64,000 nt of DNA from assembly GCA_018434355.1 (NCBI GenBank), contig JAHDPL010000014.1, forward strand, positions 124,001 through 188,000, given 5' to 3'. The notes below the pieces were generated by a model. It did no database searches and was not told the origin of the DNA. It saw only the letters and a list, made by a program, of their open reading frames with translations. Origin of the DNA: Sporomusaceae bacterium (lineage in GTDB: Bacteria > Bacillota > Negativicutes > UBA1444). The translations under genes and the position numbers were made by a program. Below, piece by piece: positions 8,448-17,161 of the stretch. Each line of letters opens with the position of its first letter. Position 1 is the stretch's first letter.

Positions 8448-9524
8448 TTGCTTCAGTTCGGCATGGTCCGGTTGACGCAAAGTGTTCGCAATGTTGGCGG
8501 TCTTTGCGGCAAGTACTGCGTATTCCTCAACTTGCTGTTCCGTCAGGCAGGTCTTGCCAGGAAACAAGTTGTCCAGCCATTGTTTGAATTCATCAATCGA
8601 CTGCATTTGCATCGCCGCAAGCAGGCAGTCGATTTTGTCCGGCGCCGTTTCGGCGTGAAACTGCAGATACTCGCCCATCAGCAACCCATTGGCCCGCCCG
8701 TGCGGCACCTGATGAAAATAGGTCAACGAATAGCCGAGCGCATGCACCGCCGTGGTACTAGTCTGGGCAATCACCATCCCACCCAGCATGGAAACATACA
8801 ACAAGACCTCCCGGACAGCCAGACTGATTTCCGGTTTGTCCAGTTCCCCGCAAACTTCACCGAAACGCCTGATCGCCTCTAGTGCCAGCGCATCGCTGAT
8901 GACCGTCGCCCGCTTGGCAAAATAGCCCTCTACGCAATGCGACAATGCATCCACTGCGGTGTCAACTGTCACCGCATGCGACAAACTCTGGGTGTAGCGG
9001 GCATCAAGGAATGCAGCTTTGGCAAATAAGCTGGCTTGAGCAAAACCACGTTTAGTCTGCCGCTCGGCATCGGTCAGAACCGAATACTGGGTGACTTCGC
9101 TGCCGGTACCTGCCGTAATCGGCACAGCCAGAATCGGCAGCGGTTCTACGGCATAGTTCCCGTCATAAAGTTGCGCAGCGGCAATCTCGTTCACCGTCAG
9201 GACCGCGATGGCTTTCGCTGCATCCAGCGGCGAGCCGCCGCCGATCGCCACCACCATATCCGGACGGAAATTCCTTCCGGCAGCGCCACCTGCCTCCACC
9301 ATCGCAAAAGTCGGGTTCTCGCCAATCTGGTCAAATATTTCCCAGGCAATATTCTGCTCGTCCAAAGCCGCACACACATCTTGCAGCGCTCCACTGACCC
9401 GCGCCGAATTGCGGCCGGTCACGATCAAAGCCCGTTTGCCCCATTTGGCAAACTCCGCCTGATTTTGAACGACACAGCCCTGCCCAAAGAAGATCCGGGT
9501 CGGCATGTAATAACCAAACTGCAT
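8409..9524 (-). CDS. Iron-containing alcohol dehydrogenase
   Basis: A 371-residue NAD(P)-dependent dehydrogenase of the group III (Fe-ADH) family. The nucleotide-binding motif GGGSPLDAAKAIA is near residue 95. The metal-site region includes DALSHCVEGYF, HALGYSLTYFHQVPHG and the last HG histidine. The start ATG at 9524 is preferred because GAGGGG lies 9 nt before it; an ATG three codons upstream sits directly on the Shine-Dalgarno. The gene converges on, and overlaps, the lysR gene by 39 nt. Lactaldehyde, butanol or semialdehyde reduction are all possible; context with a Gcl-like enzyme makes a semialdehyde substrate attractive but unproven. Confidence 0.85.
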   Translation of the reverse strand: MQFGYYMPTRIFFGQGCVVQNQAEFAKWGKRALIVTGRNSARVSGALQDVCAALDEQNIAWEIFDQIGENPTFAMVEAGGAAGRNFRPDMVVAIGGGSPLDAAKAIAVLTVNEIAAAQLYDGNYAVEPLPILAVPITAGTGSEVTQYSVLTDAERQTKRGFAQASLFAKAAFLDARYTQSLSHAVTVDTAVDALSHCVEGYFAKRATVISDALALEAIRRFGEVCGELDKPEISLAVREVLLYVSMLGGMVIAQTSTTAVHALGYSLTYFHQVPHGRANGLLMGEYLQFHAETAPDKIDCLLAAMQMQSIDEFKQWLDNLFPGKTCLTEQQVEEYAVLAAKTANIANTLRQPDHAELKQLLRKSLIVGGEG

Positions 9525-9682
9525 ATTTCTCATCCCCTCACATCAATTTTCCTCTTATTATATCGCTTCTTTCACTTTGCCCATAGTGCCTGGTTATGAT
9601 TTCCGTCGGCCTGGCAGCAGGAAAACTGCGCCTGCTCAAAGAACTAACAAATATTATTGGCGCTATCGCACAGGAGGCTCCT

Positions 9683-10747
9683 ATGTTTGAGAAAACCCAA
9701 CAATACTATGCTTACTTTCGCGACCACGACCTGACGCTACCTTTGTTGATCCTGCTTGTCAGCATGCTGATCGGCATCAGCCTGAGTCAGTTGTTGTTTT
9801 TCCGTCTGCGGCGGATAGCCGCCCGTATCTCCGGCTCATACTACCCGCTGTTGCAGCGGGTGATGACTGGAATTCCCGTCTTTTTGGGCATAGCCGCCGG
9901 CGGCTATGTCGCCACGCAGATCATCACTCTGCCTGCCGGTGTGTTGCATCTGCTGGACACATCGTTTCAGGTTCTGCTGATTTTTTGCCTTACTGTCATG
10001 GGGGCAAGGTTGGCTTCCGGATTCATCGCCATGCAATTGCAAAAAACCGCCGGCAGTTTTGCCTCGACTTCGATCTTGGTCAACACTATTGAGCTGATCG
10101 CTTATCTTACCGGCTTTTTGTTCATGCTGCAATCTTTTGGCATCTCGATCGCTCCACTGCTCACCGCTCTCGGCGTCGGCGGTCTAGCAGTAGCGCTGGC
10201 GCTACAGGATACCCTGTCCAATTTGTTTTCCGGCATCAATATCCTGCTGTCAAAACAGACAAAGGTCGGCGACTATATCAAGCTATCCACCGGCGAAGAA
10301 GGAGTTGTCGCCGATATGAACTGGCGCAGCACCACAATTCAGCAAACCTCCAACAACATGGTCGTCGTGCCCAACCAAAAAATTGCCACTTCGATTATTA
10401 CGAACTATGCCTTGCCTGATGCCGAATGTTCGCTCGTCGTGCCCGTCAGTGTCAGTTATGAAAGCGATCTTGCCCATGTGGAAAAAACAACGATCGAAGT
10501 TGCCAGGGAAGTGCTGCAAATGACGGAAGGCGCCGTCAAGAATTTTGAACCGTTTATCCGCTACGCTGCGTTCGCCGAATCCAGCATCCAGTTTAATGTC
10601 ATCTTGCGGATCAAAAGCGTGCTTGACCAACACCTGATCCGCCACGAATTAATCAAACAACTTCATTTACGTTACCGACAGGAAGGAATCCAGATCCCCT
10701 TCCCTGTCCAAACGATAAAAATCCAAAATGAGGGAGGCGCACAATGA
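9683..10747 (+). CDS. mscS: Small-conductance mechanosensitive channel (MscS family)
   Basis: A 354-residue inner-membrane channel that releases solutes on hypo-osmotic shock. There are three to four N-terminal helices (about 15-170). The pore-lining helix region is LTALGVGGLAVALALQDTLSNLFSG, followed by the MscS beta domain (KVGDYIKLSTGEEGVV, VVPNQKIATSIITN) and an alpha/beta C terminus. The ATG at 9683 follows AGGAGG by 5 nt; the upstream in-frame extension has no ribosome binding site. It is translationally coupled (ATGA overlap) to the aldo/keto reductase downstream. Confidence 0.9.
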   Translation: MFEKTQQYYAYFRDHDLTLPLLILLVSMLIGISLSQLLFFRLRRIAARISGSYYPLLQRVMTGIPVFLGIAAGGYVATQIITLPAGVLHLLDTSFQVLLIFCLTVMGARLASGFIAMQLQKTAGSFASTSILVNTIELIAYLTGFLFMLQSFGISIAPLLTALGVGGLAVALALQDTLSNLFSGINILLSKQTKVGDYIKLSTGEEGVVADMNWRSTTIQQTSNNMVVVPNQKIATSIITNYALPDAECSLVVPVSVSYESDLAHVEKTTIEVAREVLQMTEGAVKNFEPFIRYAAFAESSIQFNVILRIKSVLDQHLIRHELIKQLHLRYRQEGIQIPFPVQTIKIQNEGGAQ

Positions 10748-11742
10748 AATACAAAATTTTAGGAAGAACCGGCGTCTGGGTTTCTGAGCTGTGCTTCGGC
10801 ACGATGTCTTTCGGCAATGAAGCCGACGAAACGGCCGCCGCCGAAATGTTCGGCAAATGCCGCGAAGCCGGAATCAACTTTTTCGATTGCGCCAACAATT
10901 ACAGCAATGGCCGGGCCGAAGAAATCCTCGGCAACCTGATTGGCAGCTGCCGTGACGAAGTGGTCATCACATCGAAAGTTTCGCAGCGTATCGGCAAAGA
11001 CATCAATGCCCGAGGCTCTTCTCGCCGCCATATCATGCTCGCGGTGGAACAAAGCCTGAAACGGCTGAAGACGGATCGTATCGATGTCTACTTTATTCAC
11101 CACTTCGATCCGTTCACCCCAATGGAGGAAACTTTGCAGGCCTTGACCGACTTGGTCAGACAAGGCAAGGTCCTCTATCTCGGCGTAAGCAACTGGGCGG
11201 CCTGGCAGATAACCAAAGCGCTTGGACTGTCCGCGCAATACGGTCTGGCCCGGTTCGAGTGCATCGAACCGATGTACAACATCGTCAAACGTCAGGCTGA
11301 AGTCGAAATCTTGCCGCTGGCCGAGTCCGAACAAGTGGGGGTAATCGCCTATAGCCCGCTGGGCGCCGGACTGCTTAGCGGAAAATACCTGGGAGAAACC
11401 GCCGATGCATCCGGTCGCATCATCAAGAACGATATGTACGCCAAACGTTATAGCGACCCCCAATACCGTGACACAGCAGCCCGTTTCGTCAACTATGCCA
11501 AAGAAATCGGTGTTAGTCCGGTAACGCTGGCAGTCAGTTGGGTCAAATCGCATCCGGCAATCACCGCTCCGATCATCGGCGCCCGCAATGTCAGCCAATT
11601 GGACCCGGCACTTGCCAGCGCAGCCTTCAGCATGACCCCGCAAATCCGCGAAGCAGTCTGCCAACTCTCGATTCGGCCGGCCTCCGCCACCGACCGGTTG
11701 GAAGAAGTACTGGATCCGAATTACAAGTTCAGCAATCGCTAA
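10744..11742 (+). CDS. Aldo/keto reductase
   Basis: A 332-residue NADPH-dependent oxidoreductase with a TIM-barrel fold. The AKR catalytic tetrad is visible: Asp and Tyr in FDCANNYSNG, Lys in VITSKV and His in DVYFIHHFDP. The coenzyme region near 255-290 includes PIIGARN. It overlaps the mscS stop by 4 nt (ATGA) and has GAGGGAGG upstream, so it is co-translated with mscS. A strong terminator follows. The physiological carbonyl substrate is not predictable from sequence. Confidence 0.88.
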   Translation: MKYKILGRTGVWVSELCFGTMSFGNEADETAAAEMFGKCREAGINFFDCANNYSNGRAEEILGNLIGSCRDEVVITSKVSQRIGKDINARGSSRRHIMLAVEQSLKRLKTDRIDVYFIHHFDPFTPMEETLQALTDLVRQGKVLYLGVSNWAAWQITKALGLSAQYGLARFECIEPMYNIVKRQAEVEILPLAESEQVGVIAYSPLGAGLLSGKYLGETADASGRIIKNDMYAKRYSDPQYRDTAARFVNYAKEIGVSPVTLAVSWVKSHPAITAPIIGARNVSQLDPALASAAFSMTPQIREAVCQLSIRPASATDRLEEVLDPNYKFSNR

Positions 11743-11775
11743 TAAAACTTTCACAACAATGCCCAGTCAAAGTTA

Positions 11776-11804
11776 AAGTGGGAGACTTGCGTCTCCCACT
11801 TTTT
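11776..11804 (+). terminator. Intrinsic terminator of the mscS-AKR operon
   Basis: AAAGTGGGAGAC, TTGC loop, GTCTCCCACTTT with a following T tract: a 12-bp perfect stem 34 nt after the aldo/keto reductase stop. Confidence 0.92.
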
Positions 11805-11811
11805 CAAAGCG

Positions 11812-12079
11812 ACCATCCTTACAGCAGAGCTTGGGTCTCGTCACTCGCGATTTCGATAAACCATTAACCTCCGTGAAAAAGAATCTGGGTCGTTCATTCG
11901 TTAACTTGAGCTAGGCTTTGGGTAAGTTACGATCTTGGGTTGTGCTTGGGTTTTTCCGAGGTTGGGGTAAAGGAAAAAACACTCTCCTAGTGGACTGGTT
12001 TCAACGTGCACAAACTTGGAAAGAATCTCTTTCGTGGGTTTTGCAGCTAACTGGAACCGATCGTCGCTGTAAGGATGGT
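11812..12079. repeat. 268-bp non-coding interval bounded by 14-bp inverted repeats (MITE-like candidate)
   Basis: ACCATCCTTACAGC (11812-11825) recurs as its exact reverse complement at 12066-12079. The interval has no convincing gene. It is rich in TTGGGT-like words on the plus strand (AGCTTGGGT, TTTGGGTAAG, CTTGGGTTG, CTTGGGTTTT), unlike its neighbours. No flanking target-site duplication is clear and no transposase is present. A 78-codon open frame on the minus strand (11901-12137) exists but has no ribosome binding site. It could be a non-autonomous mobile element or a structured intergenic repeat. The 12080-12186 remainder holds only a short CACAAG/CTTGTG palindrome at 12169-12182. Confidence 0.45.
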
Positions 12080-12186
12080 GCTTGTCTATATTGTAGCATG
12101 CGAGACAACGAAGCGCAAGAGAAAATTGAAAATTCAACCGCCTATTTTGTATCGTTTTTTACAGTCACCACAAGCTCTTGTGTTGG

Positions 12187-14397
12187 TCATCCGTTAGGTC
12201 CGCGGAATCGGATCCGCAAATCCTGCGGTTGGAGCGTTTTTCCGGTCAAGATCGACAATGCCGTATTGGCAGCGGCGTTCGGCGTGATAATCAACCGGAT
12301 GTATTCCCCCTCCGTAGCGCCGGTCCCCGAGGCAAGCCCGCCCAACATGTTGAACTTCAGATTGGTAAACTCCGTCTGACGTCCCCTTTTGCTAAAATTC
12401 CCGGTCAGACCATTAAATGATATTCCTTTCACACTTCCGGAGTTCATCTTGAAATTCCCATCGCCGTTTGCTTTGTCCCAGTCGCCAATCCCGCTGATCG
12501 TCGCTGCAAAGTCGGCTCGTCCCTGCACATCCTTGTCAGTCAATTGCGCCGCATCAATATTGGCGCCATTCACCTGCTGGCGATATTCCATGGTCTTGGG
12601 CACAACAGTCCCGGATAGAGTCAGCGAGCCGCCGAGACATTGAGCCCGCGCGCCCGACAGTGTCAGTACTCCGTCAACATAGCTGAACCCACCGCTGGCG
12701 GCGGAAAAAGCCAATTCCCCCAGAGCGCCGGAACCAATCTGAAAGTTTCCCCGCGCCTGATTTTTTTGCGGAGTTCCGGTCACTGTCGCCTGAAAAGCAA
12801 TCGATCCCTTCAGCGCACTATTGGGATTAAATACATTTGCGTTAAGTCCACCGGAAGAAATCGTCAGATTGAGCTGCGGCGACCCACCACCGGTTGCCAG
12901 CGTAACACTGCCGCCAACGCTGAGTCGTTGCCCGGACAATGTGACTCCAACATTTGAAAGGTCCAGCCGGTTGCCTTGTTTGCGAAAACTACCGGTTGCA
13001 TTGGAAATATCATAGTCGGAAATTTTTGCAGACGGTAGCGAAAAGACGCCGTTTGCAGTCATCGATGACGCATCTGCCGCCCCGCTTACGGTTGCTTCGA
13101 AACTCATGCGACCAGTTACACCTTGGTTAGTCAATATAGCGCCATCCACGTTTTGGCCGCTCACTTTTAAATTGTAGCGGGATGTTTGCGGCTCCATGGT
13201 TCCGGATATCGCCAATGCCCCTCCCAACGCCTTTAGTGTAGCGTTCTGAATCGTCAGCGTTTCCCCGGCAAAACTAAACGAACCTTCACCATCTGTCAGC
13301 GGATTGGCATCCAATTGGCCGGCAGGCAATTTGAATACGCCGCGCGCCAGTGTCTTGGCAAGCGTCCCTGTCACATCAGCCTGGAAGGAAAGCAAGCCGC
13401 TCAACGATGCTTTGCTGCCGGCCAACGAAGCGATGTCAATCCCTGCCGCCGCCAACTGCAAGGCAAGACCGGGGGAAGCAGTCGCAAAGTCAATTGTTCC
13501 GTTTACAGTCAACTTGTTCCCGTCCAATTGCGCAGACCCATTGCTCAATGTCATCGACTTACCCTGCAGTTTGAGCTTGGCATTTCCTTCTTTCAGCGCT
13601 TTTCCCTGCAGATTCATCGCCAAACCGGACAAAACGGCTTCACCGTTCGTCGATATGCCTGACTTATCCTGGACCAGGTTCCCCTTGACGTCCTTCAGGC
13701 TACCTGCCAAAAACTTTGGGTTTCCCGCAGCGGAAGGCAACAGGCTCTGCACATCCGCCAACTCGATCGCATCGACCGTAATCGCCAGTTGCGTCTTGAC
13801 ATCCGCTGTCCAGACGCCTTTTGCCGTCAGCGAGCTTTTGCCCAGCTTGCCCTTGAGATCGACCGCCACGGCAGGCGGTTTTTCATAGTCCAGTTCGCCG
13901 GCCAGTCCGGTGAACTGACGCTTCCACTCCGGCGTAGTCACTTCAACCATTACTTCCTGCAAGGCGATGATGCCGCGAAAGACCGTCGGTTGCTCTTTTT
14001 GCGGCTTCACCAATTCCTGCAGGCTCCAACGGCCGTTTTTATCAATTGCGAGCTTCAAATCCACTTTTTCGACGCTGATTTTTTTCACGCTATCAAGGCC
14101 AAACCGACCGCCCAACAAATCATCAAACTGATAGCTGACATTGATTTGTCCGCCGCTGGCGATTCGCGAACCGGCTTTATCATACAGCACGACCTGTTTC
14201 AATACGGCCGATCCCAATACCGAAAAGTCCAGCGAGCCGATTTCCAAACGGCCATTGATGGACGAATTGACCTGCTTCAGCAGGAGGTCCTGTACGCCTG
14301 CCAACACACGCGGCGCCGCCAGCTTCCAGGCGATTCCCGCGAGAACCAGCAAAGTCGCAAGTCCGGCCAGAATTATTTTATGCGTTTTTTTCATTCT
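12187..14397 (-). CDS. AsmA/TamB-like envelope protein
   Basis: A 736-residue protein with one N-terminal transmembrane helix (ILAGLATLLVLAGIAWKLA, residues 6-24). A long beta-rich body follows with repeating AsmA-like blocks such as TLTIQNATLKALGGALAISGTM and VLTLSGARAQCLGGSLTLSGTV. AsmA-family proteins span the periplasm of diderm bacteria and are implicated in phospholipid transport to the outer membrane; this is family knowledge. The ATG at 14397 is chosen because GGGGGG lies 7 nt before it and the signal anchor begins there. The C terminus GEYIRLIITPNAAANTAL resembles the conserved end of AsmA proteins. Its presence supports an outer membrane in this organism. Confidence 0.75.
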   Translation of the reverse strand, partial: RMKKTHKIILAGLATLLVLAGIAWKLAAPRVLAGVQDLLLKQVNSSINGRLEIGSLDFSVLGSAVLKQVVLYDKAGSRIASGGQINVSYQFDDLLGGRFGLDSVKKISVEKVDLKLAIDKNGRWSLQELVKPQKEQPTVFRGIIALQEVMVEVTTPEWKRQFTGLAGELDYEKPPAVAVDLKGKLGKSSLTAKGVWTADVKTQLAITVDAIELADVQSLLPSAAGNPKFLAGSLKDVKGNLVQDKSGISTNGEAVLSGLAMNLQGKALKEGNAKLKLQGKSMTLSNGSAQLDGNKLTVNGTIDFATASPGLALQLAAAGIDIASLAGSKASLSGLLSFQADVTGTLAKTLARGVFKLPAGQLDANPLTDGEGSFSFAGETLTIQNATLKALGGALAISGTMEPQTSRYNLKVSGQNVDGAILTNQGVTGRMSFEATVSGAADASSMTANGVFSLPSAKISDYDISNATGSFRKQGNRLDLSNVGVTLSGQRLSVGGSVTLATGGGSPQLNLTISSGGLNANVFNPNSALKGSIAFQATVTGTPQKNQARGNFQIGSGALGELAFSAASGGFSYVDGVLTLSGARAQCLGGSLTLSGTVVPKTMEYRQQVNGANIDAAQLTDKDVQGRADFAATISGIGDWDKANGDGNFKMNSGSVKGISFNGLTGNFSKRGRQTEFTNLKFNMLGGLASGTGATEGEYIRLIITPNAAANTALSILTGKTLQPQDLRIRFRGPNG

Positions 14398-14530
14398 GAT
14401 CCCCCCTGTCTTACTTATTAACATTCGAGTATTATCTGACAAATCCTCCCCCGAGCTGCTTGCTGTTCGCTTGACCATAACGGGACAATTTGATACCATA
14501 TTGATAAACAAAAAACCATTTGGGATCAGA

Positions 14531-14607
14531 CTGACAAAACAATGTCAGTCGGGCTGAAAAAGCAGCAGGTTGCGCCTGTGGGACCTTACCGTAAGGTTTC
14601 ACAGGCG
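14531..14607 (+). promoter_or_regulatory. Two hairpins in the CDF exporter leader
   Basis: CTGACA/TGTCAG (14531-14548, 6-nt loop) is followed by a strong stem in which CGCCTGTG (14573-14580) pairs with CACAGGCG (14600-14607), with an inner CCTTAC/GTAAGG. The sequence TATTTTATC follows, then the Shine-Dalgarno at 14617. It could be a metal-responsive attenuator or a processed leader; I cannot assign it to a known riboswitch class. Confidence 0.4.
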
Positions 14608-14625
14608 TATTTTATCGGAGGGCCA

Positions 14626-15525
14626 GTGGATAAGCTATCGATTCAAAAAGTCAAAGGTGTATTGACACTCATCCTGATTGCCAACTTGGCTGTCGCGGCA
14701 GTAAAAATCATTGCCGGGCAGCTTATTCAGAGCGCCAGCCTGACAGCGGACGGATTTCATTCGCTGACTGACGGCATTTCCAATGTTGTCGGCCTAATCG
14801 GCATTTGGTTTGCGGCGCAACCTGTCGACGAAAACCATCCTTACGGTCATCGCAAATACGAATTTCTGACCGGCTTGTTTATCGGTTTCATGTTGCTGTT
14901 GATCGCCGGTTTTGTCCTTTATGACGCCAGCCTCAAATTCATCCAGCCAGTAGTTCCTGAGATAACTTTTGCCAGTTTGGTTGCACTGATCGCCACTCTG
15001 GGCGTCAATGTTTTTGTCTGCGTTTACGAATACCGGCAGGGAACTAAGTTGGGCAGTGCGATTTTAATCGCCGATTCGTTGCACACCCGCAGCGACGTTT
15101 ATGTCTCGATCAGTGTTTTGCTTACATTACTCGGCATCAAATACGGTTTGCCGCCGATCATTGACCCGATCGCATCCCTGGTGGTTGTCGGGTTCATCAT
15201 CAAGGCCGCACTGCAAATCATCCGTTCCACCAGCGATGTCCTGGTCGATGCCGCGGTCGCGGACAGCGATACGATCCGCGATATCACCCTGGGATTTCCG
15301 GAAGTGCGCGGCGTGCACGACATCCGCAGTCGGGGAACCGAACGCGACCTGTATATCGACATGCACGTCCTGCTTGAACCGGAAATGGGAATTGCCGCCT
15401 CCCACGACCTCTGTCACGCCGTCGAACAAAAAATCTGTCAAGAACTGAAGGTCCGCGCCCGGGTGATGATTCACATCGAACCTTACAAACCGATGAAATC
15501 AGCTAACCTAAAATTGTCGGTTTGA
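14626..15525 (+). CDS. Cation diffusion facilitator (CDF) metal exporter
   Basis: A 299-residue divalent-metal/H+ antiporter of the inner membrane with six helices (about 10-205) and a C-terminal cytoplasmic ferredoxin-like dimer domain. The metal-site motifs are SLTADGFHSLTDG (helix 2, D..HS..D) and IADSLHTRSDV (helix 5, D...H...D); HPYGHRKYE is typical of MamM/FieF-like members. The start GTG at 14626 follows GGAGGG; an upstream ATG in the hairpin leader would add 28 residues with no membrane character. Likely metals are Fe, Mn or Zn; the D..HS..D pattern does not settle this. Confidence 0.85.
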   Translation: MDKLSIQKVKGVLTLILIANLAVAAVKIIAGQLIQSASLTADGFHSLTDGISNVVGLIGIWFAAQPVDENHPYGHRKYEFLTGLFIGFMLLLIAGFVLYDASLKFIQPVVPEITFASLVALIATLGVNVFVCVYEYRQGTKLGSAILIADSLHTRSDVYVSISVLLTLLGIKYGLPPIIDPIASLVVVGFIIKAALQIIRSTSDVLVDAAVADSDTIRDITLGFPEVRGVHDIRSRGTERDLYIDMHVLLEPEMGIAASHDLCHAVEQKICQELKVRARVMIHIEPYKPMKSANLKLSV

Positions 15526-15551
15526 CAAAATGGCATTTTTGTTGCTATAAT
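15522..15551 (+). promoter_or_regulatory. Consensus sigma-70-type promoter for the riboswitch-MFS transcript
   Basis: TTGACA (15522-15527), 18-bp spacer and TATAAT (15546-15551), both hexamers perfect. The -35 box overlaps the stop codon of the CDF gene. Predicted transcription starts near 15558, just ahead of the first ZTP aptamer. Confidence 0.85.
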
Positions 15552-15569
15552 TTTTTCAGTTGAATAAAC

Positions 15570-15666
15570 GATACGGAACTGACGGATTTAGTGGAGTTCA
15601 CCACATGAACCGTATCGGGGTGCAAGTCGACCGTCTGGGCAACGAATATTGCCTGGACGGTTTTTT
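15570..15666 (+). ncRNA. ZTP (pfl motif) riboswitch 1 with terminator
   Basis: The aptamer pairs GATACGG (15570-15576) with CCGTATC (15610-15616), contains GTGG/CCAC (15591-15604), and ends in the hallmark CCGTCTGGGCA (15631-15641). These elements match the ZTP riboswitch layout. The 3' conserved strand is also the left arm of a terminator: CCGTC-GGGCAA pairs with TTGCC-GACGG, followed by six T (15661-15666). This is a transcription-attenuation platform in which ZTP/AICAR binding should prevent termination. ZTP signals shortage of 10-formyl-tetrahydrofolate (family knowledge). Confidence 0.85.
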
Positions 15667-15687
15667 ATTTAACTGAATTTAAGAGCA

Positions 15688-15784
15688 CTACGGAACTGGC
15701 GGATAAAGTGGAGCACACCACGTGGACCGTATTGCGGGAACTGTCGACCGCCTGGGCAAGTATTCTGTTCAGGCGGTCTTTTCT
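15688..15784 (+). ncRNA. ZTP (pfl motif) riboswitch 2 with terminator
   Basis: A second aptamer follows directly: ACGG-ACTGGCGG at 15690-15702, GTGG/CCAC (15708-15721), CCGTA closing strand (15727-15731) and CCGCCTGGGCA (15748-15758). Its own terminator pairs GACCGCCTG (15746-15754) with CAGGCGGTC (15770-15778) and ends in TTTTC. The stem is stronger than in copy 1. No promoter is evident between the two copies, so both should act in series on one transcript. Confidence 0.85.
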
Positions 15785-15833
15785 ATTTCCGACTGTTGCT
15801 GTCAATTATCAAACTTAAGGAGTGTGCGCCGAA

Positions 15834-17063
15834 ATGAAAAACCGTTGGCTTATCGCCGGATCCGCTGTAGGAATCCACATCTGTATCGGCAGCGTCTATG
15901 CCTGGAGTGTCCTTAGCAAACCACTAATGCAGGAATTCGGGGTCAGCCTGCAGGAAATCCAGTGGACGTTTTCTCTGGCTATCCTATTTCTCGGTCTTTC
16001 TGCCGCTTTTATGGGAGGTTATGTGGAAAAGTCAGGACCGCGCAAAGCAGGCCTGATGTCCAGCCTGTTTTTCTGCATCGGGCTGCTCGGCGCCAGCTTG
16101 GCTGTCAGTTTAAAAAGCCTGCCTTTGTTATATCTGTCTTATGGAGTCATTGGCGGGATCGGGCTAGGGGTTGGCTATATCGCTCCAGTTTCGACGCTGG
16201 TGAAATGGTTTCCCGATAAGCGAGGGTTTGCAACCGGCATCGCCATCATGGGATTTGGCCTGGCCAGTCTGGTTGCAGGCCCGTTGATTCAGTTCCTGCT
16301 GCAGCGCTTCGGGCTGGTGATGACCTTCCAGGTGCTCGCCTTTTCCTATCTGTTAATCATGCTGCCATCTTCGCTTTACCTTGCACCACCCGTCAATTCG
16401 CCGAGCCCCGTCATCAGCGGACAGCGTTGCCCCATCACCGGCGCCGTGCAGATAAGCGCCGCTGCCGCGATGAAAACCTGGCAGTTTTGGACACTGTGGT
16501 GGATGTTATTCACTAACATCACTTGCGGTATCGGACTGCTCAGCGTCGCTTCGCCAATGGCCCAAGAAACAGCCAGTATGTCTCCGCTTGCTGCGGCGGC
16601 AATGGTGGGAGGCATCGGACTGATCAATGGCATCGGTCGTTTGTTCTGGGCATCGGTCTCTGATTATCTCGGTCGCGCCAACACTTACATCACGTTCTTC
16701 ATCTTACAAGGAATCGCGTTTTATTGGCTGTCACAGACTTCCGACAGCATTGCTTTTCAATTTTTGGTCTATCTGATCATCTCCTGCTACGGCGGCGGTT
16801 TTTCGACGGTTCCGGCATTTCTCAGCGACCTGTTCGGCGCTAGGGAGTTGAGCGCCGTTCATGGTAAAATATTAACAGCCTGGGCTGCCGCCGGGGTAGT
16901 CGGTCCGCTTTTCGTCGCCTGGGTCAAAGATTCAACGCAAAGTTACCACGCTACCTCCTTGTTTTTTTCCGGTTGCTTTGCTCTTTCTTTGGTGATTTCT
17001 ATTCTCATGAAGTACAAGCAGGAAAAAACTGCAGCCTTGCAAGCGTATTCACAGCCAAATTAG
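15834..17063 (+). CDS. MFS transporter, oxalate/formate antiporter (OFA) type
   Basis: A 409-residue twelve-helix major facilitator. It begins NRWLIAGSAVGIHICIGSVYAWSV, typical of OFA members, and has the GFGLASLVAGP segment after helix 4 and an Arg/Lys-containing helix 11 region (AGVVGPLFVAWVKD). The start ATG at 15834 is preferred over an in-frame GTG at 15822 that overlaps the AAGGAG. Tandem ZTP riboswitches lie upstream, so expression should rise when 10-formyl-THF is short. That fits uptake of formate (the one-carbon donor for formyl-THF synthetase) or of a related precursor; this is inference from regulation. The direct substrate is unproven. Confidence 0.8.
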   Translation: MKNRWLIAGSAVGIHICIGSVYAWSVLSKPLMQEFGVSLQEIQWTFSLAILFLGLSAAFMGGYVEKSGPRKAGLMSSLFFCIGLLGASLAVSLKSLPLLYLSYGVIGGIGLGVGYIAPVSTLVKWFPDKRGFATGIAIMGFGLASLVAGPLIQFLLQRFGLVMTFQVLAFSYLLIMLPSSLYLAPPVNSPSPVISGQRCPITGAVQISAAAAMKTWQFWTLWWMLFTNITCGIGLLSVASPMAQETASMSPLAAAAMVGGIGLINGIGRLFWASVSDYLGRANTYITFFILQGIAFYWLSQTSDSIAFQFLVYLIISCYGGGFSTVPAFLSDLFGARELSAVHGKILTAWAAAGVVGPLFVAWVKDSTQSYHATSLFFSGCFALSLVISILMKYKQEKTAALQAYSQPN

Positions 17064-17094
17064 TCTATACAATTACAATTTCCAATTAAGCGAC

Positions 17095-17149
17095 TTGACA
17101 AAAATTTGCGGCTGGCGTATTATTCAAATGATAAATTTTTTCATTTGAA
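17095..17149 (+). promoter_or_regulatory. Promoter and initiation-site inverted repeat of the porin-like gene
   Basis: TTGACA (17095-17100), 17 bp and TATTAT (17118-17123) form a strong promoter. Directly at the predicted start site TTCAAATGA (17123-17131) and TCATTTGAA (17141-17149) form a perfect 9-bp inverted repeat, either an operator or a 5' stabilising hairpin. Confidence 0.7.
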
Positions 17150-17161
17150 GGGAAGTGCTCC

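Noticed and set aside
10759-11754. 331-codon open frame on the minus strand
   Set aside because: It is a full-length antisense shadow of the aldo/keto reductase, whose catalytic tetrad is intact.
11901-12137. 78-codon open frame on the minus strand inside the inverted-repeat interval
   Set aside because: It has no Shine-Dalgarno and crosses the repeat boundary; I treat it as part of the non-coding element.
13304-13888. Open frames on the plus strand within 12.4-14.5 kb
   Set aside because: All are antisense to the AsmA-like gene and lack start signals.
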